From CBDCVO01 sp965223085 (lineage in GTDB: Bacteria; Pseudomonadota; Gammaproteobacteria; Ga0077536), in the NCBI GenBank assembly GCA_965223085.1, contig OZ244981.1, forward strand, positions 3,720,001-3,784,000: 64,000 nucleotides of DNA. Reading direction: 5' to 3'. A program made the position numbers and the translations under genes. The notes below the pieces were generated by a model, which searched no databases, was not told the DNA's origin, and saw only the letters and a program-made list of their open reading frames with translations. Shown here in pieces: positions 53,125-62,382 of the stretch. Each line of letters begins with the position of its first letter. The stretch's first letter is position 1.

Positions 53125-54336
53125 TCAGAGATAAGACAGCGGTGCGGTAGGTGCGGTTTGCGCCATCAACACGTCGGGTCGTTGATGATAAGCGGCCAGC
53201 GCTCGACCGGCACTATCGCTCGGGGGCGGACCGATATAGCTGCCGAGGCGCCGCGCATGTGCGATGATCGCATGACCAAATTTGCAGCGCTGTTCATTCC
53301 AACGCGCCAGCGCCGCCTCGCGTCCTGTGGCCTTGAGCGCTGCGACCAACGTGGCGGCGTCCTCAGCGGCCTTCGATACGCCGAGGCCAATATGGGGGCG
53401 GGCTGTGAAGGCCGCATCGCCAATGACGAACACGCGATCGTAGTACATCCGCTGGCAACTGCGTTCGTAGATCCCTTGAATAAAAGCTTGGGGAGTGGCA
53501 TAAATGATTTGCTGCGCCTGCGGTGCTAAATAGGCCTGCGCTTCGGCACGCATCGCGGCGATCAGATCGGCGCGCAAACGATGATGCGGGATCCCGTGCT
53601 CGTGATACACGCCTTCCGCATCCGTTAAGTGTGTCCGCAACGCGGATCGATCTGCGGTGCGATACCAACCCCAATTAAACCACCGTTTGCCGGGCGTGAC
53701 GTCATCGTCGGGACCAGCGACGAGATAGCCTAGCCAATGGCCTCCCGGTGCCATGCAGAATGTGAGGCGATAAGCGAGCTCGTCCAACACAGCTGGCGGT
53801 ATGAGGCGTTCGTCAAACAAACCCCGCCAAGCAAAATAACCGCAGTAATCGAAGGAGATCTCCGGTGCGAGTAGTTCGTGTACCGTGGAACGGGCGCCGT
53901 CAGCGGCGATCAACCAATCGCCTTGCGCCGTCCCGCCATCATTAAAACGCGCTGTTACCGAGTGCGAAGATTGTTCCACAGCGACACAGGTACGGCCGTT
54001 GTGATAGTGCTCTGCAGGGATCTGCGCACGCAGAAAACGATACATCAACCCCCACGATGTCATGATCTGGGGCATATCTAGGGTGCCGACAACTGCACCG
54101 TCCGTTCCCAAGACCATGCGTCCAGCGGAGCGAACACCCATTTCGTCGCGCAGTTCAATGCCCGCAGCCCGCAGCGCGGCATAGAGTTCATCATGGGTTG
54201 CGATCCCAGCACCTCGACTCGCAAGCTCGGTGCCGGCGCGTTCATAGATGGCAATCTCGAACCCGGCCGCGCGCAGGGCGATAGCAGCAAACAAACCGGC
54301 CATAGAACCGCCAATGATCAACACGCGCTCGCTCAC
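53125..54336 (-). CDS. FAD-dependent monooxygenase (PHBH-type)
   Basis: 403-residue group A flavin monooxygenase: dinucleotide-binding GGSMAGLFAAIALRAAGFEIAIYERA, the middle ADGARSTVHELL (DG motif) and the FAD-binding VIGDAAFTARPHIGLGVSKAAEDAATL. Resembles 2,6-dihydroxypyridine 3-hydroxylase-type enzymes; hydroxylates an aromatic or heteroaromatic substrate using NAD(P)H. GTG start with AAGG about 8 bases upstream. Confidence 0.9.
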   Translation of the reverse strand: MSERVLIIGGSMAGLFAAIALRAAGFEIAIYERAGTELASRGAGIATHDELYAALRAAGIELRDEMGVRSAGRMVLGTDGAVVGTLDMPQIMTSWGLMYRFLRAQIPAEHYHNGRTCVAVEQSSHSVTARFNDGGTAQGDWLIAADGARSTVHELLAPEISFDYCGYFAWRGLFDERLIPPAVLDELAYRLTFCMAPGGHWLGYLVAGPDDDVTPGKRWFNWGWYRTADRSALRTHLTDAEGVYHEHGIPHHRLRADLIAAMRAEAQAYLAPQAQQIIYATPQAFIQGIYERSCQRMYYDRVFVIGDAAFTARPHIGLGVSKAAEDAATLVAALKATGREAALARWNEQRCKFGHAIIAHARRLGSYIGPPPSDSAGRALAAYHQRPDVLMAQTAPTAPLSYL

Positions 54337-54697
54337 CGTATCAACCTTCTTGACCGTGACGTGATGACTGTTGTGGTTTCTCAGACCACACCCTGGGACG
54401 CGACGATCGGTGAGCGCAATGAGCTACGCCTAGGCAAGGATGCGTTGTAGTGCAGAACTTCGTCACTATCACGACCATTACTTTTGGGCAGTCGGTCACG
54501 AATCCTAAAATAGCAATGTTATCGCACGCTGATTCGGCTACGTTATATAGCGGCCACTACCTAACGCATGCGCGCTTATGGTGCCCAAATTAAAGCTAAA
54601 TTACAAAAACGAGTCGAGGACGACCACCAGATGAGGAGCAACCAGCACAGCATCCATGCGGGTGCCCAGATAGTAGAACCAGCGGGAGTAGGAAGTC
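54337..54697. other. 361 bases without a confident gene
   Basis: Divergent gap between the FAD monooxygenase and the methyltransferase. A frame crossing 54568-54966 exists but is out of register with the methyltransferase and has no signal. The region should hold two promoters; no motif was recognised. Confidence 0.3.
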
Positions 54698-55321
54698 ATG
54701 CAAGTTCAACAGCTTTACCAGCGTTCAGCAATGGCCGAATTCGTTGGTGGTCACGGCTTGGTAACCACGCAGCGCGCCGAAATCGTCGCACAAGCGAGTG
54801 GCGTCGTGTTCGAAGTCGGTATTGGCTCTGGCCTCAATCTGAATCTCTACGACCCCGCAAAAGTCAGCAAAGTCATCGCGCTAGGCTATGGAGCCGACTC
54901 CGGGCGCGTACAGCAACGCATGGATACAGCCCCGATTCCGGTAGAATTACTCAGCTCGGCAGGTGATGAGTTGGCCCTACGTGACGCGTCAGTCGATACG
55001 GTGTTGTTCACTTACGCGTTGTGCTCGGTACCAGACGTGGAAACGGCTTTGGATAACGTACGTCGGGTTTTAAAACCAACTGGCCGCATGTTGTTTTGCG
55101 AGCACGGCCGTTCACCCGATGAACCAATTGCGCGTTGGCAGGACCGATTAAACCCGGCCTGGATGAAACTCAGTTGTGGCTGTAATCTCAATCGAGACGT
55201 TCGCAGTTTGATCCATGCAGCAGGTTATGTAGTCCGCTCGATCCGCAGTAATTATGTGAAACCGTTTCCCAAAGTCGTTGGTTTCACGTCTTGGGGCGTC
55301 GCACAGCCACGCGGTGCGTAA
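54698..55321 (+). CDS. Class I SAM-dependent methyltransferase, METTL7-like
   Basis: 207 residues: SAM motif VVFEVGIGSGLNLNLYD, acidic VALGYGAD-type segment, and ASVDTVLFTYALCSVPDVETALDNVRRVLKPTGRMLFCEHG, the pattern of the UbiE/METTL7-type family. Contains a CGCNLNRD element near the C-terminus. GGGAG about 10 bases before the ATG. Substrate unknown. Confidence 0.88.
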   Translation: MQVQQLYQRSAMAEFVGGHGLVTTQRAEIVAQASGVVFEVGIGSGLNLNLYDPAKVSKVIALGYGADSGRVQQRMDTAPIPVELLSSAGDELALRDASVDTVLFTYALCSVPDVETALDNVRRVLKPTGRMLFCEHGRSPDEPIARWQDRLNPAWMKLSCGCNLNRDVRSLIHAAGYVVRSIRSNYVKPFPKVVGFTSWGVAQPRGA

Positions 55322-55529
55322 GGAAAAGCATGCCATTGGGAAACTACGGCAGAAATCATGGGGTGCGCTATCGCGGGTAAGTTGCGACGGGGGCTCGTTA
55401 GCACGTTGTTCTATGCATAGCGCAAATTCGTCTAAGTACTCATTGCTGTAAACGTCCGTCGGTCCTAACATACCCGGTCCTCGGCGTCGGATATTTCGAT
55501 TCGACGTCCAAGGTAGGAAACCAGTTCGG

Positions 55530-57329
55530 ATGACTGCACGCAATACGCCCAGCGCTTTAGCAGCGCTTAGCGCTGAGCAACGCTCACAGTTGACCGCCCT
55601 CGCGCGCTCCTTAAACGCACAGCAACGCGCGTGGGTAGCGGGGTTTCTGTCGGGTATCGATTGGCACCCCGAGACCGGTGCGGACGGCGCTGACACCTCC
55701 GCCACAGAAACTGATGCCGTCGTTTTGTACGGATCGGAAACCGGTACAGCGAAGAAGATCGCCAACGATCTATGTCAAGCCGCTCAGCGCCAGGGTATAT
55801 CGCTGTCGCTACATGATCTCGGTAAATATAGACCTCGCAATATCACCCGTGAACGCTATGTGGTTTTAATTACTAGCACGCATGGAGATGGCGACCCACC
55901 AGCGAATGCCACTGCTTTTCACCGTTACTTAATGAGCCGGCGGGCGCCACGCCTAGAAGCGCTTAAGTTTGCCGTGCTCGCGTTGGGTGACAGCAGTTAT
56001 GAAAAATTCTGCGCCACGGGGCGTGAGTTCGACGATCGTCTGACGGCCTTGGGTGCCGAATATTTCGTGCCCTTGCAGGAGTGCGATATCGACTACCAGG
56101 ACGCCGCCACGACGTGGACGCAAAACGTGTTGGCGAAACTGCTCGACTTGCTGCCGAGCGCACCGAAGGCAAGCAATATCGTGCCGCTTAATCCTTCGCA
56201 CACAGAGATATTGTCGACGGCACCTTCCTCTCAGGCTGTTGAAATCGAACTGCTCGACAAGCAAAAGATCACCGGACGCGACAGCGACCGCGACGTTCAC
56301 CACTTGGAATTCGGCTTACACGATGATCGTACGTCATATGCTGTTGGCGATACGATCGCCTTTCATCCCGCCAACGATCCGACAAACGTCGAACGCCTGT
56401 TGATGGCCTGCGGTATCGATCGCGATACTGAAGTAGAACTCGGCGATCGGCGCATCGCGATTGACGACGCGTTGACGCATCAACGTGAGCTGACACGCAT
56501 CGACAATAAGTTCTTGTCGGGTTACGCCGAAGCGATTGGCGATCAGCGTTTGGCTGCGATTGCAAACGACGAAACGCGGCGGCGCGAATTTATTCCGCCG
56601 CGCGATGTCGTGGCTGTTGTGGAGACCTATCCGGGTCGCATCGAGGCGCAGGAACTCGTTACCTTGTTGCGACCTTTGCAAGCACGACGTTACTCGATCG
56701 CCTCGGCGCAAAGCGCCGTTGATGACGAGCTTCATTTGACCGTTAAACTCGTAGAGTTTACGGCGTTTGAACGACGACGCTATGGCGCCGCCTCGAGTCA
56801 TTTGTGTCGCCACATCGAGATCGGTGCTCAGCTAAGCGCCACGATCGAGACCAATGCACGTTTTCACCTACCTTCCGATCGTGGACAGCGCGTAATCATG
56901 GTTGGTCCCGGTGTTGGCATCGCGCCGTATCGTGGCTTTTTGCAGGCAAAGGCGTGTGGCCAATACCAAGGCCCGCTGTGGCTTTTTTTTGGTAACCCAC
57001 ACTTAACGCAAGATTTCTTGTACCAAAGCGAAATACTAGCGTGGCGCGACGAAGGTGTATTGGACCGTTTGTCAGTGGCATTCTCGCGCGATGGTGCGGA
57101 AAAAATATATGTGCAAAATCGCCTTTGTGAAGCGGGGAAAGATATCTACGCGTGGCTTAACGAGGGCGCCTATTTTTATGTTTGCGGCGATGCCTCCCAC
57201 ATGGCGCACGATGTGGAAAACGCATTGATTGCGATTGCCCAACGGCACGGCTGCGGCAGCCGTGAAATGGCAGAAGACTGGGTATTGAGCCTCCACGAAC
57301 AGGGCCGTTACCGGCAAGATGTCTACTGA
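55530..57329 (+). CDS. cysJ: NADPH sulfite reductase flavoprotein subunit CysJ
   Basis: 599-residue diflavin reductase giving electrons to CysI. Order: about 60-residue N-terminal tail, flavodoxin domain with LYGSETGTAKKIANDL and STHGDGDPP, connecting and FAD-binding domain with RRYSIAS, then NADP-binding GPGVGIAPYRGFLQ and LFFGNPHLTQDFLYQ, ending GRYRQDVY. Length matches E. coli CysJ. Followed 30 bases later by cysI. Confidence 0.96.
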   Translation: MTARNTPSALAALSAEQRSQLTALARSLNAQQRAWVAGFLSGIDWHPETGADGADTSATETDAVVLYGSETGTAKKIANDLCQAAQRQGISLSLHDLGKYRPRNITRERYVVLITSTHGDGDPPANATAFHRYLMSRRAPRLEALKFAVLALGDSSYEKFCATGREFDDRLTALGAEYFVPLQECDIDYQDAATTWTQNVLAKLLDLLPSAPKASNIVPLNPSHTEILSTAPSSQAVEIELLDKQKITGRDSDRDVHHLEFGLHDDRTSYAVGDTIAFHPANDPTNVERLLMACGIDRDTEVELGDRRIAIDDALTHQRELTRIDNKFLSGYAEAIGDQRLAAIANDETRRREFIPPRDVVAVVETYPGRIEAQELVTLLRPLQARRYSIASAQSAVDDELHLTVKLVEFTAFERRRYGAASSHLCRHIEIGAQLSATIETNARFHLPSDRGQRVIMVGPGVGIAPYRGFLQAKACGQYQGPLWLFFGNPHLTQDFLYQSEILAWRDEGVLDRLSVAFSRDGAEKIYVQNRLCEAGKDIYAWLNEGAYFYVCGDASHMAHDVENALIAIAQRHGCGSREMAEDWVLSLHEQGRYRQDVY

Positions 57330-57359
57330 TTAATTCTCGCTATTAGCAAACTGTTTTAT

Positions 57360-59036
57360 ATGAATACTAGCGTTAGCGATAACGAGCGAATCAAGGTCCA
57401 GAGTCGAAATTTGCGCGGCACGATTAGCGCTGGTTTGGTGGACGCGGCGACCGGCGCGGTCAGCGCGGATGACGCGCAGTTACTGAAATTCCATGGAATC
57501 TATCAGCAAGACGATCGCGATTTACGCATCGAAAGACTCGCGCAAAAACTCGAACCTTTATACAGTTTTATGTTACGCGCACGCTTGCCGGGAGGCGTGA
57601 TTTCGAGCGAGCAATGGTTAGCGATCGACCAAATTGCGGTTCAGCATACGCATTATGGCAGTATTCGTTTGACGACACGTCAAACCTTTCAATATCACGG
57701 TATCTTCAAATCTAAATTGCGCCGTGTGGTTCGCGCGCTCAACACTATCGGTGTAGATTCTCGGGCGGCCTGCGGCGATGTAAATCGCAATGTACTGTGC
57801 AGCACCAACATTAGCGACGAAACTTTGCACGGTGAACTAGTCGAATGGGCACGGCGCTTGTCTGGACATTTATTGCCACGTGGGCGCGCATATTTCGATG
57901 TTTGGTTAGATGACAATCCAATCGCGGCGACGCCGGAAGAAACTGAACCGCTTTATGGCGCAAGCTATTTGCCGCGCAAGTTCAAGATGGCGTTGGCTTG
58001 TCCGCCTTATAACGACGTAGACGTGTTGGCGAACGACATAGGACTCATCGCAATTACTAACAGGACTACGGTCCGCGGCTTCAACGTGCTTGTTGGCGGT
58101 GGGATGGGAATAACACCGCAAGATGAGCGAACTTATCCACGGCTGGCGACGCCTATCGGTTACGTGGAGGCGGCACAGTTGTTACCGGTCGTCGAAGCGA
58201 TAGTGACGATTCAACGAGATTGGGGCGAGCGCGCCGAGCGGCGCCAAGCACGGCTCAAATATACGCTCGACCGCCGCGGCCTCGCCGTATTCTGTAACGA
58301 AGTGAGCGCTCGTAGCGGCGTGGCATTGCGCCGCGCTAAAGACGTGCAATTTACCCACAACTGTGACCATTTCGGTTGGTCCGCGGGCTTGCCGGAGCAC
58401 CACCATCTCACGCTGTGTGTTCCTGGCGGCCGTGTGCATGATACCCCCGAGATGAGTTGGCGCTCCGGCTTGCGTGCCATCGCCGAGCAGCACGACGGCG
58501 GCTTCCGCTTGACCGCGAATCAGAACGTCATGGTGGCGAATATTCAGGCCTCGAATCGTGACCACATCGCCGCGATCGCTCGCGAGCACGGTTTAATACG
58601 CGACGACACCAGCGTGCGCCAAAACGCCGTGGCATGTGTGGCTCTACCGACCTGTGGTCTCGCCATGGCGGAATCAGAGCGCTACTTACCCCACTTCGTC
58701 GAGCGCCTAGAATCACTACTCGGTAGCTATGGCTTGGACGATGCGGTGATCAACCTGCGCCTATCGGGGTGTCCGAATGGTTGCTCGCGACCGTATCTCG
58801 CCGAAATCGCCTTAGTGGGGCAGGCGCCGGGCAAATATAACCTGTATCTCGGCGGCAGCCGGAGCGGCGACCGTCTTGCTGTCCTGTACCAACAACACGC
58901 CGACGAAGAAACCCTATTTGACACGCTCGCGCAATTATTCGCTGCCTACGCCCGCGATCGCGAAACAGCCGAGGGATTTGGCGATTACTTATGGCGTGCA
59001 AATCTCCTGCGTCAACAATGGCCCCAGAATCCGTAG
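57360..59036 (+). CDS. cysI: Sulfite reductase hemoprotein subunit CysI
   Basis: 558-residue siroheme/[4Fe-4S] sulfite reductase reducing sulfite to sulfide with six electrons. The cluster cysteines are C426, C432, C471 and C475 (CVALPTC and SGCPNGCSRP), the spacing being identical to E. coli CysI. TRQTFQYHGIFK and AACGDVNRNVLCS are conserved substrate-side segments. Immediately upstream of cysH, 2 bases apart. Confidence 0.97.
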   Translation: MNTSVSDNERIKVQSRNLRGTISAGLVDAATGAVSADDAQLLKFHGIYQQDDRDLRIERLAQKLEPLYSFMLRARLPGGVISSEQWLAIDQIAVQHTHYGSIRLTTRQTFQYHGIFKSKLRRVVRALNTIGVDSRAACGDVNRNVLCSTNISDETLHGELVEWARRLSGHLLPRGRAYFDVWLDDNPIAATPEETEPLYGASYLPRKFKMALACPPYNDVDVLANDIGLIAITNRTTVRGFNVLVGGGMGITPQDERTYPRLATPIGYVEAAQLLPVVEAIVTIQRDWGERAERRQARLKYTLDRRGLAVFCNEVSARSGVALRRAKDVQFTHNCDHFGWSAGLPEHHHLTLCVPGGRVHDTPEMSWRSGLRAIAEQHDGGFRLTANQNVMVANIQASNRDHIAAIAREHGLIRDDTSVRQNAVACVALPTCGLAMAESERYLPHFVERLESLLGSYGLDDAVINLRLSGCPNGCSRPYLAEIALVGQAPGKYNLYLGGSRSGDRLAVLYQQHADEETLFDTLAQLFAAYARDRETAEGFGDYLWRANLLRQQWPQNP

Positions 59037-59038
59037 GC

Positions 59039-59767
59039 ATGGCCATTCAATTCGAAACCGATGAACTGGATGCGAAGCTATTGACGGATGCCAACCGCGC
59101 GCTGTCAGAAATGGACGCTGCCGCTCGCGTTGCCTGGGCCCTGAAAGTCTTGCCCGAAACCCATATAATATCTTCGAGTTTTGGCACGCAGGCGGCCGTG
59201 ATGTTGCATCTCCTAACGCAACATAAGCCAGACATCCCAGTCGTATTAGTTGATACGGGTTATTTGTTCGCCGAGACATATCGTTTTGTTGACGAACTTT
59301 GCGCGCGCTTGAGTATAAATTTGGTCGTTTATCGGGCAACGTTGTCGCCGGCCTGGCAAGAGGCCCGATTCGGCCAACGTTGGAATGCCGGGCCGGAGGA
59401 TTTAGCCGCCTACAACGAAATGAACAAAGTGGAACCGATGCGACGCGCACTCGCGGATTTGGGCGCCAAAACTTGGTTTGCAGGATTGCGCCGCGTACAG
59501 TCACAGTCGCGACGCACGCGTCCGGTAGTGGAATTTGGTCACGGTACATTCAAAGTATATCCGTTGATCGATTGGAGCGATAGAGATGTGCACAAGTACT
59601 TGAGTGCGCACGAGCTGCCATACCATCCCTTGTGGCATCAGGGCTACGCGTCGATCGGCGACACGCATTCGACCCAGCCCCTGGGTCCGGAAATGTCTGC
59701 CGAGGATACGCGATTCGACGGTCGTCAGCGCGAGTGCGGATTACATATTCATGGCGACGGGATCTGA
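59039..59767 (+). CDS. cysH: Phosphoadenylyl-sulfate reductase CysH
   Basis: Reduces PAPS to sulfite with thioredoxin. 242 residues: SSSFGTQAAVMLHLL (PP-loop type), LVDTGYLFAETY, FAGLRRVQSQSR, and the C-terminal catalytic RECGLH (C233). The two CC pairs that ligate the [4Fe-4S] cluster of APS reductases are absent, so it is of the PAPS type. ATG 59039 fits the family N-terminus; an ATG at 58991 within cysI would add 16 residues. Confidence 0.95.
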   Translation: MAIQFETDELDAKLLTDANRALSEMDAAARVAWALKVLPETHIISSSFGTQAAVMLHLLTQHKPDIPVVLVDTGYLFAETYRFVDELCARLSINLVVYRATLSPAWQEARFGQRWNAGPEDLAAYNEMNKVEPMRRALADLGAKTWFAGLRRVQSQSRRTRPVVEFGHGTFKVYPLIDWSDRDVHKYLSAHELPYHPLWHQGYASIGDTHSTQPLGPEMSAEDTRFDGRQRECGLHIHGDGI

Positions 59768-59780
59768 CGTTGCCTAGCGC

Positions 59781-59915
59781 GGCGCTGGCTCGCTCAGCTA
59801 CGCCTGGGCTGGTGCTTCACCCTCAGCGCAGCGACAGCGACGGTTCGGGTTCCAGCCCAGCGCCCAGACGTACCTGTCCTTCGCTAGCATCCGCACTCCT
59901 CGTGCACTATCCGAG
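59781..59915. repeat. Dispersed repeat copy B with inverted repeats
   Basis: The 45-base block (59784-59828) is matched at 14556-14600 at 37 of 45 positions. Inverted arms CTGGGCTGG (59804-59812) / CCAGCCCAG (59852-59860) and GGCGCTGG (59781-59788) / CCAGCGCC (59857-59864) could form alternative stem-loops. At 59892-59915 the GTGCACTATCCGAG element is the inverse of the motif at 14451 and 48602. Lies between cysH and cysB, so it might also act as an attenuator or terminator. Confidence 0.5.
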
Positions 59916-59925
59916 CTAGCGCGAT

Positions 59926-60900
59926 ATGAAATTACTTCAGCTTCGCTACGTCTGGGAAGTTGCGAACAACGGTTTGAATATTTCCACTGCGGCCGAAGCC
60001 CTCTATACCTCGCAGCCCGGTGTTAGCAAACAAATACGCCTGCTCGAAGACGAGCTTGGCGTCGCGATTTTTGAACGAGCGGGTAGACAGTTGACCGCTA
60101 TTACTCCCGCCGGTTCGGCGATCATCGAAATTGCCGGGCGAATTATTGCCGAAACAGAAAATATTCGCTTAGCGGCCCAGGAGTATTCTGACGACCAGCG
60201 TGGCTGCCTGTCGATCGCGACAACTCATACGCAAGCTCGCTATGTATTGCCACGCATCGTTGCACAATTTCGTCAAGACTATCCGGATGTCGCGCTTCAT
60301 ATGCATCAGGGCACACCGGTTCAAATTGCGGAGCTCGCGGCAAATCGTCGCGTCGATTTTGCGATTGCAACCGAAGCCCTAGAGTTGTTTGAAAATCTCA
60401 TCATGTTGCCCTGTTATCGCTGGAATCGCAGCGTAGTCGTACCGCATGGCCATCCGTTGTGCGATAGCGAAGAACTTAGCTTGGCTGAAGTCGCGAAATA
60501 TCCGATCCTGACTTATGTTTTCGGGTTCACTGGCCGTTCGCAGCTCGATCGCGCGTTTTCTAAAAATGGCCTTAATCCGAGGGTCGTTTTTACCGCCGTC
60601 GATGCCGATGTTATTAAAACCTACATTCGTGCGGGGCTAGGCATAGGGATTATCGCCTCGCTCGCTTACGACGAAGCGCAAGATAAAGATCTGATCGCAC
60701 TGAAAGCACATCACTTATTTGACCATAGCGTCACGAAGATCGGATTTCGGCGCGGCACTTATTTGCGCGGTTATATGTATCGTTTCTTGGAACTGTTCGC
60801 GCCGCATCTAACCACCGACGTGGTTGATACAGCTCAGCGTGATACATCACGGCGAGGAATGGAGCAACTATTTCAAAATTTAGATCTGCCATCGTATTAA
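59926..60900 (+). CDS. cysB: LysR-type regulator CysB
   Basis: 324-residue LysR regulator: helix-turn-helix MKLLQLRYVWEVANNGLNISTAAEALYTSQPGVSKQIRLLEDELG, a typical CysB/Cbl start, and a periplasmic-binding-like effector domain with TTHTQARYVLP. CysB activates sulfur assimilation genes with N-acetylserine as inducer (family knowledge). Placed directly between cysH and cysG, it probably controls this cluster. Divergent repeats lie in its leader. Confidence 0.95.
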   Translation: MKLLQLRYVWEVANNGLNISTAAEALYTSQPGVSKQIRLLEDELGVAIFERAGRQLTAITPAGSAIIEIAGRIIAETENIRLAAQEYSDDQRGCLSIATTHTQARYVLPRIVAQFRQDYPDVALHMHQGTPVQIAELAANRRVDFAIATEALELFENLIMLPCYRWNRSVVVPHGHPLCDSEELSLAEVAKYPILTYVFGFTGRSQLDRAFSKNGLNPRVVFTAVDADVIKTYIRAGLGIGIIASLAYDEAQDKDLIALKAHHLFDHSVTKIGFRRGTYLRGYMYRFLELFAPHLTTDVVDTAQRDTSRRGMEQLFQNLDLPSY

Positions 60901-60912
60901 TGTGGACGTAAT

Positions 60913-62382
60913 ATGCTTGTCGATGAACAAGGGCCGTTAGAATCACCGCACTCGGAAGCGGTCGAATATCGGACGCTGCCGCTTTTTATACGTAGCGAGA
61001 ATGTCGCATGCTTGATCGTCGGTGGCGGCCAAGTAGCCTTGCGAAAAACCCAAGCCTTGCTGGCGGCCGGTGCTGCTGTTACGGTCATAGCCCCGCGTCT
61101 GCACCCGCGTTTGGCGCGTTACCACGAGGCAAAACGTATCATCTATCTTGCTGGTGAATTTGTCGAGGCATCGCTGGACGCCTACGCATTAATAATCTGC
61201 GCGGCAGATAAAGCAACGAACAAATACGCTGCTGCATGTGCGCGACATAGAGGAAAGTGGGTCAACGTTGTCGACGAACCAGAGCAGGGGAATGTGTTGT
61301 TCCCAGCGCTGGTGCGGCGGGGACCGGTAACAATTGGAATATCGAGCAATGGCACGGCGCCAGTTCTGGCGCGAATGATCCGCGCCCAGATCGACGCACT
61401 GCTACCGGAAAAATACACTGCCCTCGCAACGCTGGCAGGCCGGTGGCGCACACGGGTGGCCGCAAAAATTCCCGATCTCCGATCACGGCGACGTTTCTGG
61501 GAGTCGATTTTCCATCCGAGCGCGCTCGTGCGACGAACGCTAGAACAAGGCGTTTATGCCGCCGATAACGCAATTGAGACGACGCTAAAAGAGTGGCAGA
61601 CGACGCCCCCGGCGACGGCCGGCCGAGTTATACTCGTTGGTGCCGGACCGGGCGCACCGGGGATGTTAACGCTAGCGGCCGTGCGTGCACTGCAAGTTGC
61701 CGACGTGGTTCTCTATGACCGCCTTGTCCATCGAGATGTGCTCACCTTTGCTCGTCGTGACGCCATGCTCGAATACGTGGGTAAAAATTACGGTGACGGG
61801 CATCGTGGCTCACAAGAACAAATAAACGCTAGACTTATCGAGCTCGCTGCCGCGAATTTGCAAGTTGTGCGTCTAAAAGGCGGCGATCCTATGATCTTCG
61901 GACGCGGTGGAGAAGAAATCAACGCACTACGCGCCGCTGGGATCGATTTTCGCGTCATTCCCGGCGTTACTGCGGCACTGGCCGCGGCCGCTAGCACCGA
62001 AATCCCACTGACGCATCGACGAATCGCACAAACGGTGACGTTCGTGACTGCTAGCAGTGAAACTGCGAGCGACGCACTAGACTGGCAGGCGCTTGCGCGT
62101 TTGCAAGGAACAGTCGTTTTCTACATGGGCGTTAGACGGATTCCGCTGATCAGTGAACGTTTGCAATATTTTGGTTGCAGCGGGCACACTCCCGTCGCGA
62201 TCGTCGAACACGCAACCACAACAAACGAACGTATTTTTCGAACGAGCTTAGCCGAATTGCCGCAAGTGGCAGCAGCAGAGGGCGTTTCAACGCCGGCGTT
62301 GATCATTTGTGGCGATGTAGCGAGTCTATACGATGACGCCGAGCCAAGCACCTTGATGACTATGCCCGCAAAAGTCGCCTAA
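60913..62382 (+). CDS. cysG: Trifunctional siroheme synthase CysG
   Basis: 489 residues making siroheme, the CysI cofactor. N-terminal precorrin-2 dehydrogenase/ferrochelatase domain (LIVGGGQVALRKTQALLAAGAAVTVIAP), then uroporphyrinogen-III methyltransferase domain from about residue 237 (VGAGPGAPGMLTLAA, LKGGDPMIFGRGGEE, PGVTAALAAAA). Length close to E. coli CysG (457) with a short N-terminal extension. 12 bases after cysB; its stop overlaps the convergent cyclase gene by 4 bases. Confidence 0.96.
   Translation: MLVDEQGPLESPHSEAVEYRTLPLFIRSENVACLIVGGGQVALRKTQALLAAGAAVTVIAPRLHPRLARYHEAKRIIYLAGEFVEASLDAYALIICAADKATNKYAAACARHRGKWVNVVDEPEQGNVLFPALVRRGPVTIGISSNGTAPVLARMIRAQIDALLPEKYTALATLAGRWRTRVAAKIPDLRSRRRFWESIFHPSALVRRTLEQGVYAADNAIETTLKEWQTTPPATAGRVILVGAGPGAPGMLTLAAVRALQVADVVLYDRLVHRDVLTFARRDAMLEYVGKNYGDGHRGSQEQINARLIELAAANLQVVRLKGGDPMIFGRGGEEINALRAAGIDFRVIPGVTAALAAAASTEIPLTHRRIAQTVTFVTASSETASDALDWQALARLQGTVVFYMGVRRIPLISERLQYFGCSGHTPVAIVEHATTTNERIFRTSLAELPQVAAAEGVSTPALIICGDVASLYDDAEPSTLMTMPAKVA

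Noticed and set aside
54568..54966. Plus-strand 132-codon frame
   Set aside because: It overlaps the well-supported methyltransferase in a different frame and has no recognisable motif.
55148..55765. Minus-strand 205-codon frame
   Set aside because: It lies opposite the methyltransferase and cysJ; its content mirrors their codons and has no domain.
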